Source: Alphaproteobacteria bacterium (GTDB lineage: Bacteria; Pseudomonadota; Alphaproteobacteria; Micavibrionales; Micavibrionaceae). From it: DNA of 64,000 nucleotides. The notes beneath the pieces are model-generated. The model saw only the letters and a list, made by a program, of their open reading frames with translations. It searched no databases and was not told where the DNA came from. Below are positions 1 to 8,589 of the stretch, in pieces (the stretch's first letter is position 1; every line of letters begins with the position of its first letter). The translations under genes were made by a program, and so were the position numbers. The DNA lies in assembly GCA_017999645.1 (NCBI GenBank), contig JAGNLJ010000001.1:62001-126000 (forward strand), in the 5' to 3' direction.

Positions 1-814
1 GCAGAGCCAGCGCGAACAGGAGGTGCGCGAGCTCAGCCAGCGCGCCAGCGACATACGCGGCGTTATAGCCTTGCAGCGCGAGGAAAAAGCCATGGTCGAG
101 CCACTGGTGGCGAAGGGTTCGGCGCCGAAGATGGAATTGCTGCAACTTGAGCGCACGATCAAGGAAAAACAGACGGAGCTTAACAGCGTGCAATCGAACC
201 TGCCGCGCGCGCAATCGGCGGTGAATGAAGCGAAGGCGCGGATTGAAGATCTGAAATCCTCGGCCAAGGCGCAGGCGCAGACGGAATTGTCGGCCAAGCT
301 GATCGAGATGAACGAGGCCAAGGCGCGCGTTTCAGGATTGACCGAGCGTAAGACGCGTAAAGAGATCAGGGCGCCGGTCGACGGGATTATCCAGGAAATC
401 ACGGTCAACACGATCGGCGGCGTGGTCAAGCCGGGCGAAGACATCATCAAGGTCGTTCCCAAGAATGACCAGCTGGTTGTCGAGGCGCGGGTGCGGCCTG
501 CCGACCGTGCCTTCATTCACGTCGGCCAGAGAGCCGTGGTCAAATTGTCGTCGTATGATTTTTCGATTTACGGCGGGTTGGACGGCAAGCTGGTTTATAT
601 TTCACAGGATACGTTCGAAGACCAGAAGGGCAATACGTATTACAACGTCCGGGTGGAGACGGATAAGAATCACCTGATGCATTACGGCGAAAGAAAAGAA
701 ATCACGACGGGCATGGTGGCGACAGCCGACATCCTGACGGGCAAGAAAACGGTTATGCAGTATTTACTGAAGCCGTTCGTGAAGACGCTCGATAACGCGA
801 TGAACGAGCGCTAG
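1..814 (+). CDS. HlyD-family type I secretion membrane fusion protein (3' part)
   Basis: The frame is open from the left edge, so the gene begins before the window and only its C-terminal ~270 residues are present. It starts with a long Gln/Glu/Lys/Ala-rich coiled coil (about residues 1-110 of the visible part), followed by a lipoyl/barrel-sandwich segment with the motif RAPVDGIIQEI and then a beta-barrel region (VEARVRPADRAFIHVGQ) typical of HlyD/EmrA-type adaptors. These proteins sit in the inner membrane and periplasm and link an ABC exporter to an outer-membrane TolC channel; the partner ABC gene is presumably upstream. The stop lies within 4 bp of the convergent stop of the next gene. 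Family assignment is secure; substrate is unknown. Confidence 0.88.
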   Translation, partial: QSQREQEVRELSQRASDIRGVIALQREEKAMVEPLVAKGSAPKMELLQLERTIKEKQTELNSVQSNLPRAQSAVNEAKARIEDLKSSAKAQAQTELSAKLIEMNEAKARVSGLTERKTRKEIRAPVDGIIQEITVNTIGGVVKPGEDIIKVVPKNDQLVVEARVRPADRAFIHVGQRAVVKLSSYDFSIYGGLDGKLVYISQDTFEDQKGNTYYNVRVETDKNHLMHYGERKEITTGMVATADILTGKKTVMQYLLKPFVKTLDNAMNER

Positions 815-1209
815 TTCTTTATCCACTGCAGAGCTTCATCCAGTTTCCCGGCTTCGAAGAAGCGGATTTCACCGCCGAAAAGCTTACGCGTCATTTTGAC
901 CTGGAAGATGCGCGCCTCGGGCGGGTTTACATAGGCGAATTTGCGGGCGTATTTTCCGTGGTCGATGATGAACTGGAAGCTGCGGGCGGCGGCCTCCTTG
1001 CTCCAGCCTTTATATTCATCGTCGTAATTGACCAGCATGCCGAATTTATGGCCCTTGTCGACCATTTCGGCGATGGGGTCGCAGACGCAGGTTTCATATT
1101 CCTCGACGTCCACGATATTCGTGTACGTGACGCACAGCGTGCTGTCATCGCTTTCGGGCAGGGTAATGATATTGGTGTCCGAACAAGGCTTTTTAATCAT
1201 CTGGCCCAT
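811..1209 (-). CDS. SpoIIAA-like (STAS-fold) protein
   Basis: A 132-residue cytoplasmic protein resembling the SpoIIAA-like family of small STAS-fold proteins. Visible signs are the N-terminal strand region (ITLPESDDSTLCVTYTNIVD), a central VNYDDEYKGW segment and a final helix (FEAGKLDEALQWIK), matching the family's size and its typical end. The frame is open further upstream, but the start at 1209 is preferred because a good ribosome site (AGGAGA) lies 8-9 bp before this ATG, and the upstream extension would run into the thrS leader. The gene is convergent with the HlyD-type gene and divergent from thrS. No specific function can be assigned. Confidence 0.6.
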   Translation of the reverse strand: MGQMIKKPCSDTNIITLPESDDSTLCVTYTNIVDVEEYETCVCDPIAEMVDKGHKFGMLVNYDDEYKGWSKEAAARSFQFIIDHGKYARKFAYVNPPEARIFQVKMTRKLFGGEIRFFEAGKLDEALQWIKN

Positions 1210-1350
1210 GGCTGAATATCTCCTATTGGGGGCGGCAAAAAACACTTCGGTGTTTTGCAGGCCTGTTGTATTGAGTATTGCTTGAGCTGGGCTATAAAAA
1301 TGGCATGATAACGGAACAAAATGCAAGATTTACACAGGAAAGCTGCCCCG

Positions 1351-3318
1351 ATGGGCGATAAAAACGTCAATATTACGCTTCCGGACGGGTCGGTACGGTC
1401 GTATGGAGCCGGGGTCACGGGGCTGGAAATAGCCGATTCCATTGCAAAATCGCTGGCCAAGGCGGCTGTGGGCGTGTCCGTCGACGGCCAGATCTGCGAT
1501 TTGTCGCTTCCCATACGCAAAGATGCAAAAGTGGCGATTATCCGCCGCCAGGACGACGCGGCGCTGGAAATGATTCGTCATGATGCCGCACACGTGCTGG
1601 CCGAGGCGGTGCAGGGATTGTTCCCCGGTACGCAGGTGACGATCGGGCCGACGATTGAAAACGGATTTTATTACGACTTCGCCCGGAACGAGCCTTTTTC
1701 GACCGAGGATTTCGCGGCGATTGAAAAAGAGATGCGCAGGATCGTCGAGCGCGGTGCGCCCTTCACGCGCGAAGTGTGGGACCGCGACGAGGCGATCAAG
1801 TTTTTCAAGAACAAGGGCGAGAATTACAAGGCGGAGTTGATTCAAGACCTGCCTGTGACCGAAGAGATTAAAATCTACAAGCAGGGCGAGTGGACGGATT
1901 TGTGCCGCGGGCCACATATGCCGACGACGAAGCATGTCGGGAATGCTTTTAAGCTTCTGAAGGTGGCGGGCGCGTACTGGCGCGGCGATCATAACAAGGC
2001 TCAGCTGACGCGAATTTACGGCACGGCGTGGCGCGATGAAAAAGAATTGCAGCAATATCTGACGATGCTGGAAGAGGCCGAGAAGCGCGATCACCGCAAG
2101 CTGGGCAAGGAGATGGATCTGTTCCACCTGCAGGAAGAAGCGCAGGGTTCGGTGTTCTGGCATGAGAAGGGTTACACGATCTGGCTGGCGCTCGAGGGCT
2201 ATATGCGCCGACGCCTGCTGGATGCGGATTATAAAGAGGTGAAGACGCCGCAGCTGATGGATTCGCGTTTCTGGGAAGCGTCGGGCCACTGGGGCAAGTA
2301 CCGCGAAAACATGTTCGTGGTGCCGGACGTGGTGCCGAATACGGAAGAGGGCGGAAAAGTTTTCAAGGAAGAGCCGAAGAGTTTCCTGGCGCTGAAGCCC
2401 ATGAACTGCCCGGCGCATGTGCAGATTTTCAAGCAGGGGATCAAGTCGTACCGCGATCTGCCGCTGCGTCTCGCCGAATTCGGATGTTGCCACAGGAACG
2501 AGCCGCACGGTGCGTTGCACGGTTTGATGCGTGTCCGGCAATTCACGCAGGATGATGCGCATATTTTCTGCCGCGACAGCCAGATTTTGGACGAGAGCAT
2601 TCGTTTCTGCAAACTGACGGAAGAGATTTACAAGGATCTGGGGTTCGAGAGCTACACGATCAGGTTGGAGACGCGGCCCGAGAAGCGCGTGGGTTCGGAT
2701 GAGCTGTGGGATAAGGCGGAAAACGGGCTGAAAGAGGCGCTCGACAAGCTCGGCATGAAATACACACTCGCGCCGGGGGATGGCGCATTCTACGGGCCGA
2801 AGCTGGCGTTTATTATCAAGGACGCAATCGGCCGCGAATGGGGCTGCGCGACGCTGCAGCTAGATTTCAACCTGCCGGAGCGGCTGGATGCGCATTACAC
2901 CGCCGAAGACGGCAGCCGCCAGCGGCCCGTCATGCTGCACCGGGCGATCCTGGGTTCCATCGAGCGTTTCATCGGGATTTTGATCGAGAATTATGCGGGC
3001 AAGCTGCCCCTCTGGCTGGCGCCGGTGCAGTGCGTGGTGGCGACGATTACGTCCGAGGCCGATTCCTATGCCGACCAGGTGGTGGAGCAGCTCAAGGCGC
3101 TGGGCCTGCGGGCGGAAATCGACAAGCGCAATGAGAAGATCAATTACAAGGTGCGCGAGCATTCACTGGCCAAGGTTCCGGTGATGTTCGTGGTCGGCGC
3201 GCGCGAGGCGGCGGAACAAACGGTCGCCATACGCCGTTTGGGATCGCAGGACCAGAATGTCCAGCCCCTCAAATCCGCAGCGGAATCGCTTGCAGGCGAG
3301 GCAAAATCCCCTTATTAA
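1351..3318 (+). CDS. thrS: Threonyl-tRNA synthetase
   Basis: Class II aminoacyl-tRNA synthetase of 655 residues that charges tRNA-Thr and edits Ser-tRNA-Thr. Domains in order: TGS ([20 protein letters not shown]), the editing/SAD domain ([16 protein letters not shown], later YGTAW), catalytic core with the zinc-site cysteine in [10 protein letters not shown], motif 2 ([15 protein letters not shown]), motif 3 ([15 protein letters not shown]) and the C-terminal anticodon-binding domain. The length is normal for the family. The ATG at 1351 is chosen over one at 1321 because AGGAAAG stands 8-10 bp before it and the conserved TGS domain begins right after. infC follows at once, the common thrS-infC arrangement. 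Confidence 0.98.
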   Translation: MGDKNVNITLPDGSVRSYGAGVTGLEIADSIAKSLAKAAVGVSVDGQICDLSLPIRKDAKVAIIRRQDDAALEMIRHDAAHVLAEAVQGLFPGTQVTIGPTIENGFYYDFARNEPFSTEDFAAIEKEMRRIVERGAPFTREVWDRDEAIKFFKNKGENYKAELIQDLPVTEEIKIYKQGEWTDLCRGPHMPTTKHVGNAFKLLKVAGAYWRGDHNKAQLTRIYGTAWRDEKELQQYLTMLEEAEKRDHRKLGKEMDLFHLQEEAQGSVFWHEKGYTIWLALEGYMRRRLLDADYKEVKTPQLMDSRFWEASGHWGKYRENMFVVPDVVPNTEEGGKVFKEEPKSFLALKPMNCPAHVQIFKQGIKSYRDLPLRLAEFGCCHRNEPHGALHGLMRVRQFTQDDAHIFCRDSQILDESIRFCKLTEEIYKDLGFESYTIRLETRPEKRVGSDELWDKAENGLKEALDKLGMKYTLAPGDGAFYGPKLAFIIKDAIGREWGCATLQLDFNLPERLDAHYTAEDGSRQRPVMLHRAILGSIERFIGILIENYAGKLPLWLAPVQCVVATITSEADSYADQVVEQLKALGLRAEIDKRNEKINYKVREHSLAKVPVMFVVGAREAAEQTVAIRRLGSQDQNVQPLKSAAESLAGEAKSPY

Positions 3319-3339
3319 TAGGGCCTTCGTAACAAGTTC

Positions 3340-3355
3340 AGGAGAATGGACTATT
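3340..3355 (+). promoter_or_regulatory. infC ribosome-binding site with ATT start codon
   Basis: AGGAGA at 3340-3345 lies 7 bp before ATT (3353-3355), which is in frame with the rest of infC. AUU initiation is the classical feature of bacterial infC and lets IF3 repress its own translation, because IF3 rejects non-canonical start codons. The ATG at 3346-3348 is in another frame. The infC frame stays open further upstream, inside thrS, but any start there would encode residues out of register with thrS and has no ribosome site. Confidence 0.85.
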
Positions 3356-3979
3356 AAGCAACCCTACAGACCACCCTCGCGGCCGCCAGGCAGCCGACCA
3401 CCCGGTAGCAGACCGCCTTCAGGCGGACGTCCCCCAAGCGGCGGACGCGACAGCCGGGGTCCGCAGCGCCCCGTAGATGACGGACCGCGCGTCAACGAAC
3501 AAATCAGATCAGAAAAAATCCGCGTCGTCGGTGCCGACGGCGAGATGAAAGGCGTTATGAGCCCGCGCGAAGCCATGGTATTGGCTGAAGAAGCGGGGCT
3601 GGATCTCGTGGAGATTTCGCCGAACACCGATCCGCCGGTGTGCAAGATTCTCGACTACGGCAAGTACAAGTACGAGCAGCAGAAAAAAGCCGCCGAGGCG
3701 CGCAAGAAGCAGAAGGTCGTTGATCTGAAAGAAATCAAGATCCGCCCCGGCATCGAGCAGCACGACTATGAAGTGAAGATGCGTAATGCGCGCAAATTCC
3801 TCGAGGGCGGCGACAAGGTGAAGGTCACCATGCGTTTCCGCGGCCGCGAGATGTCGCACATCCAGATCGGGCGCGAATTGCTCGAGAAGATGCACCAGGA
3901 GCTGGCGGGCATTTCCAAGGTTGAATATCACCCGAGGCTTGAGGGCCGCCAGATGATCATGATCCTGGTGCCGGCGTAA
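3353..3979 (+). CDS. infC: Translation initiation factor IF-3
   Basis: IF3 binds the 30S subunit, keeps it apart from 50S and checks the start codon and initiator tRNA. The 208-residue product has the N-terminal domain ([19 protein letters not shown]), the linker helix rich in Lys ([17 protein letters not shown]) and the C-terminal domain ([17 protein letters not shown] ... [10 protein letters not shown]). Before the N-domain there is an unusual stretch of about 40 residues dominated by Pro, Arg, Gly and Ser (for example [16 protein letters not shown]). Translation most likely begins at ATT 3353. The gene follows thrS by about 34 bp and is followed after 1 bp by an SseB-like gene; the rpmI/rplT pair often found downstream is absent. 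Confidence 0.96.
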   Translation: MKQPYRPPSRPPGSRPPGSRPPSGGRPPSGGRDSRGPQRPVDDGPRVNEQIRSEKIRVVGADGEMKGVMSPREAMVLAEEAGLDLVEISPNTDPPVCKILDYGKYKYEQQKKAAEARKKQKVVDLKEIKIRPGIEQHDYEVKMRNARKFLEGGDKVKVTMRFRGREMSHIQIGRELLEKMHQELAGISKVEYHPRLEGRQMIMILVPA

Positions 3980-3980
3980 G

Positions 3981-4427
3981 ATGTTCGGGCTTGGCAGGAA
4001 TAAGGATGCCGGGCCGCTGCAAAATCCTGATCTCGGATATCTTCTCGACGCGATGATGCGCGACCCGGCCAAAAACCAGGACGCGTTTTACAAGGCGTTT
4101 CTCACCAGCAATGTTTTCCTGATCGGCGAAGCGGACGGCGCGCAAGGCGAGAAGATTATTCAGGAAGGCGAAAGCGTGCGCGTGATGCAATGGCAGGACC
4201 CGCAAGGGAATCCTTTCCTGCCGGTTTTCACATCGATGAAGGAATTGCAGGAAGCGATAAAAGATATGGGCGAGATGCCTTATATTTCTTTTACCGGTTA
4301 TGACGCACTGAATTTGACACAGGGGCAGGCGCCTGTTGCCATCGACCCATCAAACGAGCATTGCCTGTATCTGGTCCCGCCGCAGATTGCGCAGATTCTG
4401 AGTTATTTTGATTCGATAAAAAATTAG
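3981..4427 (+). CDS. SseB-family N-terminal-domain protein
   Basis: A 148-residue soluble protein related to the SseB N-terminal domain family (enhanced serine sensitivity protein B). Visible family features are the first helix and strand (LLDAMMRDPAKNQDAFYKAFLTS cut here into the region 22-45), then PFLPVFTSMKELQEAI and the C-terminal EHCLYLVPPQIAQIL. Its start is 1 bp after the infC stop, so it is probably translated from the thrS-infC transcript. The stop overlaps by 4 bp the stop of the convergent DUF2971 gene. The biochemical role of the family is unknown. Confidence 0.7.
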   Translation: MFGLGRNKDAGPLQNPDLGYLLDAMMRDPAKNQDAFYKAFLTSNVFLIGEADGAQGEKIIQEGESVRVMQWQDPQGNPFLPVFTSMKELQEAIKDMGEMPYISFTGYDALNLTQGQAPVAIDPSNEHCLYLVPPQIAQILSYFDSIKN

Positions 4428-4447
4428 GCTGCAGCAGTTTTTTTATC
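4415..4447. terminator. Possible bidirectional terminator between convergent genes
   Basis: GATAAAAAA (4415-4423) and TTTTTTATC (4439-4447) can pair around a loop that contains the palindrome GCTGCAGC. The element overlaps the stops of the two convergent genes, as expected of a shared terminator. The stem is almost entirely A:T, so it may be weak. Confidence 0.35.
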
Positions 4448-5203
4448 AGGATTAACTTTAACCGTCATATAAAAATTCATTTTAGCAAGTTTAGATGTTT
4501 TCACTTTTTCATCTATTTTATATTTAGATAAACTTGCCTTGATTGTGTCTATAAACCAATTGTCACAAAAAGGATTTATCACAATTTCATCTATAAAATT
4601 TACCGGGTCAATAGGGATGCCCGCGCCGCTTTCCTCAATTTCATGGCCATGATTTGCTATTAGTAGAGCGCGCACCTCTTTTTCATGTTCGTAGCTTTTG
4701 TTTTTGCACATGAAAGGCCAAAGCGTGTTAGGCAAAGGATCGTCCGGTTTTAATTTTTTAATAAAACCGTCATCGAAATGGTCAATATAATCAACCTCAG
4801 CGGCATCCCTTAAATCTACTGCATGGCCAATATCTGCAATTTTTATTGCGGCGCATAATTTTTCAAAAGTAGTGTTAATTGCTACACCATCATTGCCTGG
4901 ACAATAAAGACGCCACATAGCCGCGGATTCATGGTTGTCTTTAAGCCAGCAAGAGACAGCAACTTTAGATCTCATAGAATAAGTGAATGATGGGATGTTA
5001 AATCCAGAAATTTTATTCAATCGTTCTAAGTCATCTTTAGGCCAAGCGCCTTCAAAATGATCTTCAAATTTATCTATGCGCGTAAAATATAAGGCTTGAT
5101 TCTCAAGCATCCACATTAATTTTGTAAAACTCATATAGCGCCAAAGCTTAGTGCCTTTTTCAGGGCGCTTAGCAAAAATCGGGTGGATATAATCTTTATT
5201 CAT
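4424..5203 (-). CDS. DUF2971 domain-containing protein
   Basis: A 259-residue protein matching the DUF2971 family, whose hallmark is an N-terminal LWRYMSFTKLMWMLENQALYF segment followed by RIDKFEDHFEG, then AVSCWLKDNHESAAMWRLY and a C-terminal segment rich in strands. No catalytic activity is established for the family. The gene is clearly more AT-rich than rsmB and infC on either side, so it was probably acquired horizontally. It sits between two housekeeping genes and its start (5203) touches the rsmB stop (5204), so it may be read through from rsmB. DUF2971 genes are frequent in accessory regions. Confidence 0.75.
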   Translation of the reverse strand: MNKDYIHPIFAKRPEKGTKLWRYMSFTKLMWMLENQALYFTRIDKFEDHFEGAWPKDDLERLNKISGFNIPSFTYSMRSKVAVSCWLKDNHESAAMWRLYCPGNDGVAINTTFEKLCAAIKIADIGHAVDLRDAAEVDYIDHFDDGFIKKLKPDDPLPNTLWPFMCKNKSYEHEKEVRALLIANHGHEIEESGAGIPIDPVNFIDEIVINPFCDNWFIDTIKASLSKYKIDEKVKTSKLAKMNFYMTVKVNPDKKTAAA

Positions 5204-6574
5204 TTAACCCGCTTTTGTAATCCGTGAAATAAAGAAGCCGTCGATGCCGCCGGATGCCGCGAGGTGGAAGGGCAGCGTGCGCACGTCGCCGTTTTCGGTG
5301 ACGGCGTCGGCGATGTCGCCGATTTCCTTGGGCGTGATGGCGATTTTGGCGGCGTTGGGATGCTGGCTGAGCAGGTGGTGGATCTGGTCCTCGCCTTCGC
5401 ATTTCTGCAACGAGCAGGTGCAGTAAACGAGAACGCCGCCGGGTGCGAGGATGTTAAAAGCATTTTCAAGAATGCGCATTTGCGTCGGAACGAGGCTCTC
5501 GAGATCACGCATGGATTTGAGATGCGGAACGTCCGGGTGGCGGCGGATGGTGCCGGTGGCGGTGCAGGGCGCATCGACGAGGATGAATTGCGCGGGCTCT
5601 TTCGGTTTCCAGGAGGATGCGTCGCTGGCGATGACCTGGACTTTATCAGCGAGGCGCAGGCGCGCGAGATTGGCTTCGAGTTTTTTGAGGCGTTGTGCGC
5701 TGCGGTCGATGGCGATGACATTGGCGCCGCGTGCTGCCAATTGTGCGGATTTGCCGCCGGGCGCGGCGCAAAGGTCGATCACGGTTTTGCCTTTGATGTC
5801 GCCGAAAAGGAGCGCTGGAATCGCGGCGGCGGCGTCCTGTATCCACCAACTGCCTTCATCATAGCCGGGAATTTCGTGGACGGGTCCGCCCGCGATGCGG
5901 CGGAGCGTGCCGTTGCCGACTTCGGAGGCTTTGAGATTCGAGGCCCAGAAATTGCGGTCGGCTTCGTCGCGCAGGGTTATATCGAGCGGCGCTTCGGCGA
6001 GGTTGGCGCGGGCGATCTGCGCGGCGGTTTTCAGGCCGAAATCATCGATCCAGATTTTTAGCAGCCATTCGGGCGTATTCAGGCGGCCTTCATCCTGGCG
6101 CGCGAGCCATTCCTTGCCGATGCGGGCGACGGTGCGCAGCAGGCCGTTCACAAAGCCTTTTTGCCTGTCCATGCCGCAGCTTTCGGCAATGCGCACGGAG
6201 GTGTCGACGGCGGCGTGATCGGGTACGTTCATGAACATGATCTGCGTGACGCCGAGGCGGAGAATATTCTGAAGGAGGAGCGTTTTATTGCCGGGGCGCT
6301 CTTCGGATTTCGTGATCAAATCGTCGACCTGGCCGAGGCGGCGGAGTGCGGTGGAGACGAGCATCCGGCAGAAAGAACGGTCGCGCGCGGGCAGGGTGCG
6401 GAAGTCGGCGCTGTTCTCGAGTGCGATGTCGAGCGGGTTTTTGCGGCCCAGAACATCTTCGAGGAGATTGAGCGCCACGATGCGGGCCGAGAGCATATCG
6501 CCGGATGTGAGGGCGTCGTCGTGATCTTCGGGAATATCCGCTTTCAAATCCTGGGGCCGCATCATCTGCGTCAT
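5204..6574 (-). CDS. rsmB: 16S rRNA (cytosine(967)-C5)-methyltransferase
   Basis: RsmB (Fmu) methylates C967 of 16S rRNA with SAM. The 456-residue protein has an N-terminal NusB-like RNA-binding domain (ARIVALNLLEDVLGR ... MNVPDHAAVDTSVRIAE) and a C-terminal Rossmann methyltransferase domain with the SAM motif DLCAAPGGKSAQLA, the VDAPCTATGTIRRHPD motif with the release cysteine, and the catalytic cysteine in YCTCSLQKCEGEDQI. Its start overlaps the chorismate mutase stop by 4 bp (ATGA type), so the two are translationally coupled. Confidence 0.95.
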   Translation of the reverse strand: MTQMMRPQDLKADIPEDHDDALTSGDMLSARIVALNLLEDVLGRKNPLDIALENSADFRTLPARDRSFCRMLVSTALRRLGQVDDLITKSEERPGNKTLLLQNILRLGVTQIMFMNVPDHAAVDTSVRIAESCGMDRQKGFVNGLLRTVARIGKEWLARQDEGRLNTPEWLLKIWIDDFGLKTAAQIARANLAEAPLDITLRDEADRNFWASNLKASEVGNGTLRRIAGGPVHEIPGYDEGSWWIQDAAAAIPALLFGDIKGKTVIDLCAAPGGKSAQLAARGANVIAIDRSAQRLKKLEANLARLRLADKVQVIASDASSWKPKEPAQFILVDAPCTATGTIRRHPDVPHLKSMRDLESLVPTQMRILENAFNILAPGGVLVYCTCSLQKCEGEDQIHHLLSQHPNAAKIAITPKEIGDIADAVTENGDVRTLPFHLAASGGIDGFFISRITKAG

Positions 6575-6870
6575 GGACGGGATTTCCCGGCTTTCGATTT
6601 CTCTATGAGTTCTTCCTCAACTTCGCAGCTATGCTTGATGAGCTGGGCGTAGAGCTTGCGGACGAAATCCTCATCTAAACCTTTTTCAGCGGCAAGGCGG
6701 GCGGCATTTTCGCGGACCTCGTCGATGCGGTCCTGCAGGAAGGCGGGGATGTTGTCGCGCGCCTTGATTTTGGCGACCTCTTCGATCACGTCGTAGCGGC
6801 GCTGGAGCAATTGCAGGATCTGCTCGTCGATGACGTTGATGCGTACGCGGTAGGGCTTCAGGACTTCCAT
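6571..6870 (-). CDS. Chorismate mutase (AroQ type)
   Basis: A 99-residue all-helical chorismate mutase converting chorismate to prephenate for Phe/Tyr synthesis. The family pattern is visible: RVRINVIDEQILQLLQRR with the first catalytic Arg, then VIEEVAKIKARDN with the Lys, followed by RIDEVRENAARLAAEKGLD. The frame stays open to 6960, but the ATG at 6870 is preferred: it has GAGG about 8 bp upstream, gives the usual length, and avoids overlap with the small divergent DUF1674 gene. It heads a coupled pair with rsmB. Confidence 0.88.
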   Translation of the reverse strand: MEVLKPYRVRINVIDEQILQLLQRRYDVIEEVAKIKARDNIPAFLQDRIDEVRENAARLAAEKGLDEDFVRKLYAQLIKHSCEVEEELIEKSKAGKSRP

Positions 6871-6929
6871 AAAATCAACCTCGGGGGCGTAACCTTGTTT
6901 CAAGAGCCAGTATAGATTAAATATTGCGT

Positions 6930-7094
6930 ATGAATAGAGAGAAACAACCCCCCAGTTCATGCAAATGTGGCGAGCCGAAAGGCTGCTGTTCCCCTTCGGT
7001 TCCGGTGGAAATCAACGGTTTCGAGGCGCAGGGGCTGCTGGAGCCGACGCGCTATGGCGATTGGGATGTTAAGGGGCGTTGTTCGGATTTTTGA
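6930..7094 (+). CDS. DUF1674 (SDHAF4-like) small protein
   Basis: A 54-residue reading frame starting at ATG 6930 and ending at TGA 7092-7094. Its C terminus (EPTRYGDWDVKGRCSDF) is the signature of the DUF1674 family, which includes the succinate dehydrogenase assembly factor SDHAF4 of mitochondria and is widespread in alphaproteobacteria. Unusually, the N-terminal part has four cysteines (CKCGEPKGCC). The gene is easily missed because it is short and surrounded by longer shadow frames. It is divergent from the chorismate mutase gene and convergent with rimO. A role in succinate dehydrogenase assembly is inference from the family. Confidence 0.82.
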   Translation: MNREKQPPSSCKCGEPKGCCSPSVPVEINGFEAQGLLEPTRYGDWDVKGRCSDF

Positions 7095-7122
7095 TTTCGA
7101 AGGCGCTTCGCGCAAATATAAT

Positions 7123-7167
7123 CTGGATCCCCGTTCACGCTCGCCTTTGGCTCACTGCCGGGGATGA
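7123..7167. repeat. Short palindromic intergenic repeat (TCCCCG...CGGGGA type)
   Basis: TCCCCG (7128-7133) and CGGGGA (7159-7164) form an imperfect inverted repeat in the gap between the convergent DUF1674 and rimO genes. The outer motif pair GGATCCCCG and CGGGGATGACG resembles dispersed intergenic repeats common in alphaproteobacterial genomes. It may also act as a transcription terminator for both genes. A copy count needs the whole genome. Confidence 0.5.
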
Positions 7168-7169
7168 CG

Positions 7170-8537
7170 TTATATTTGAACGCCGTAAAGGTCGTATTCC
7201 TCGGCGTCTTCGATTTTGACGTTCACGATATCGCCGACTTTCAGATTTTTCACATCGCGCAGGAAGACGGTGCCGTCGATTTCGGGTGCGTCGGCTTTGG
7301 AGCGCGCATCGGCGCCGCCGCCTGCGACTTCATCAATGATGCACTCTAACGTCTTGCCGATTTTTGCGGCGGCTTTTCTGGCGCTGATTTCCTGCTGCTT
7401 TTCCATGAAGCGCTGCCAGCGGATTTCCTTGATCTCGTCGGGAACTTCGAGGCCGATCTCGTTGGCTTTTGCGCCCTTGACGGGTTCGTACTGGAATGCG
7501 CCCGCGCGGTCGATTTGCGCTTCGTCCAGCCAGTCGAGCAGCATCTGAAAATCCTCTTCGGTTTCGCCGGGGAAGCCGACGATGAAGGTCGAGCGTAGCG
7601 TGAGATCGGGGCAGATTTTGCGCCAGTTCTGGATGCGGGCGAGAGTTTTTTCCTGCGAGGCCGGGCGGCGCATGGCTTTGAGCACGTTCGGGCTCGCGTG
7701 CTGGAACGGGATGTCGAGATAGGGAAGGATTTTTCCTTCGGCCATTAATGGAATGACGCTGTCGACATGCGGGTAAGGGTAGACGTAGTGCAGGCGCACC
7801 CAGATGCCGAGACGCCCAAGCTCTTCGCAGAGATTATAAAATTTCGCGGGGACCTTGTTTCCCTTCCACGGGCTTTCGGCGTATTTCAGATCGACGCCGT
7901 AAGCGGATGTATCCTGCGAGATGATAAGCAGTTCTTTCGTGCCGGATTTCGCGAGCGCTTCGGCTTCGTGCAGGATGCGGTGGAGCGGGCGGCTGACGAG
8001 ATCGCCGCGCAAGGACGGAATGATGCAGAAGGAGCAGCGGTTGTTGCAGCCTTCGGAAATTTTTAAGTAAGCGTAATGACGCGGCGTGAGTTTGAGGCCT
8101 GCTTCGTCATAGGTCGGTGGCGTGAGATCGATATAAGGGTTGTGCGTGATGGGTTGGTGCTTGTGCACGCTTGTCACAACCTGTTCATACTGGTGCGGGC
8201 CGGTGACGGCGAGAACTTTCGGATATTTCTCGGTGATTTCTTCGGGCGTCGCGCCCATGCAGCCGGTGACGATGACGCGGCCGTTTTCATCCATGGCATC
8301 GCCGATGGCCTGCAGCGATTCGGCCTTGGCGGAATCGAGGAAGCCGCAGGTATTCACAATGACGAGATCGGCACCTTCGGCGCTGTCGATAAATTTATAT
8401 CCTTCGGAGCGGAGCTGGGTCATGATGCGTTCCGAATCCACCAGCGCCTTCGGGCAGCCGAGCGAGACCAGCCCGATTTTCGGGGCGGGTGAGGGTTGTG
8501 AGTAATCCTTGCTTTTTGGCGTCTGGGCAGTTTTCAT
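7170..8537 (-). CDS. rimO: Ribosomal protein S12 methylthiotransferase
   Basis: RimO is a radical-SAM enzyme that adds a methylthio group to an aspartate of ribosomal protein S12. The 455-residue protein shows the N-terminal MTTase domain with three cluster cysteines (C28 in [13 protein letters not shown]64 in VNTCGF, C93 in TGCMGA), the radical-SAM motif [11 protein letters not shown] (C164, C168, C171) and a C-terminal TRAM domain ending [10 protein letters not shown]. Length and motif order fit RimO rather than MiaB. It is divergent from the DUF1223 gene. Confidence 0.95.
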   Translation of the reverse strand: MKTAQTPKSKDYSQPSPAPKIGLVSLGCPKALVDSERIMTQLRSEGYKFIDSAEGADLVIVNTCGFLDSAKAESLQAIGDAMDENGRVIVTGCMGATPEEITEKYPKVLAVTGPHQYEQVVTSVHKHQPITHNPYIDLTPPTYDEAGLKLTPRHYAYLKISEGCNNRCSFCIIPSLRGDLVSRPLHRILHEAEALAKSGTKELLIISQDTSAYGVDLKYAESPWKGNKVPAKFYNLCEELGRLGIWVRLHYVYPYPHVDSVIPLMAEGKILPYLDIPFQHASPNVLKAMRRPASQEKTLARIQNWRKICPDLTLRSTFIVGFPGETEEDFQMLLDWLDEAQIDRAGAFQYEPVKGAKANEIGLEVPDEIKEIRWQRFMEKQQEISARKAAAKIGKTLECIIDEVAGGGADARSKADAPEIDGTVFLRDVKNLKVGDIVNVKIEDAEEYDLYGVQI

Positions 8538-8589
8538 GGCGCTGTTTTATAGTATTTTTCAGGGCTCATTAGCAAGAAAAGGTAAATTT

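Noticed and set aside
1330..2562. 410-codon minus-strand frame opposite thrS
   Set aside because: It is a shadow of the strongly conserved thrS frame; the translation has no recognisable family.
6871..6960. Longer N terminus for chorismate mutase starting at 6960
   Set aside because: It would overlap the DUF1674 start on the other strand and adds residues outside the family; the ATG at 6870 has a better ribosome site.
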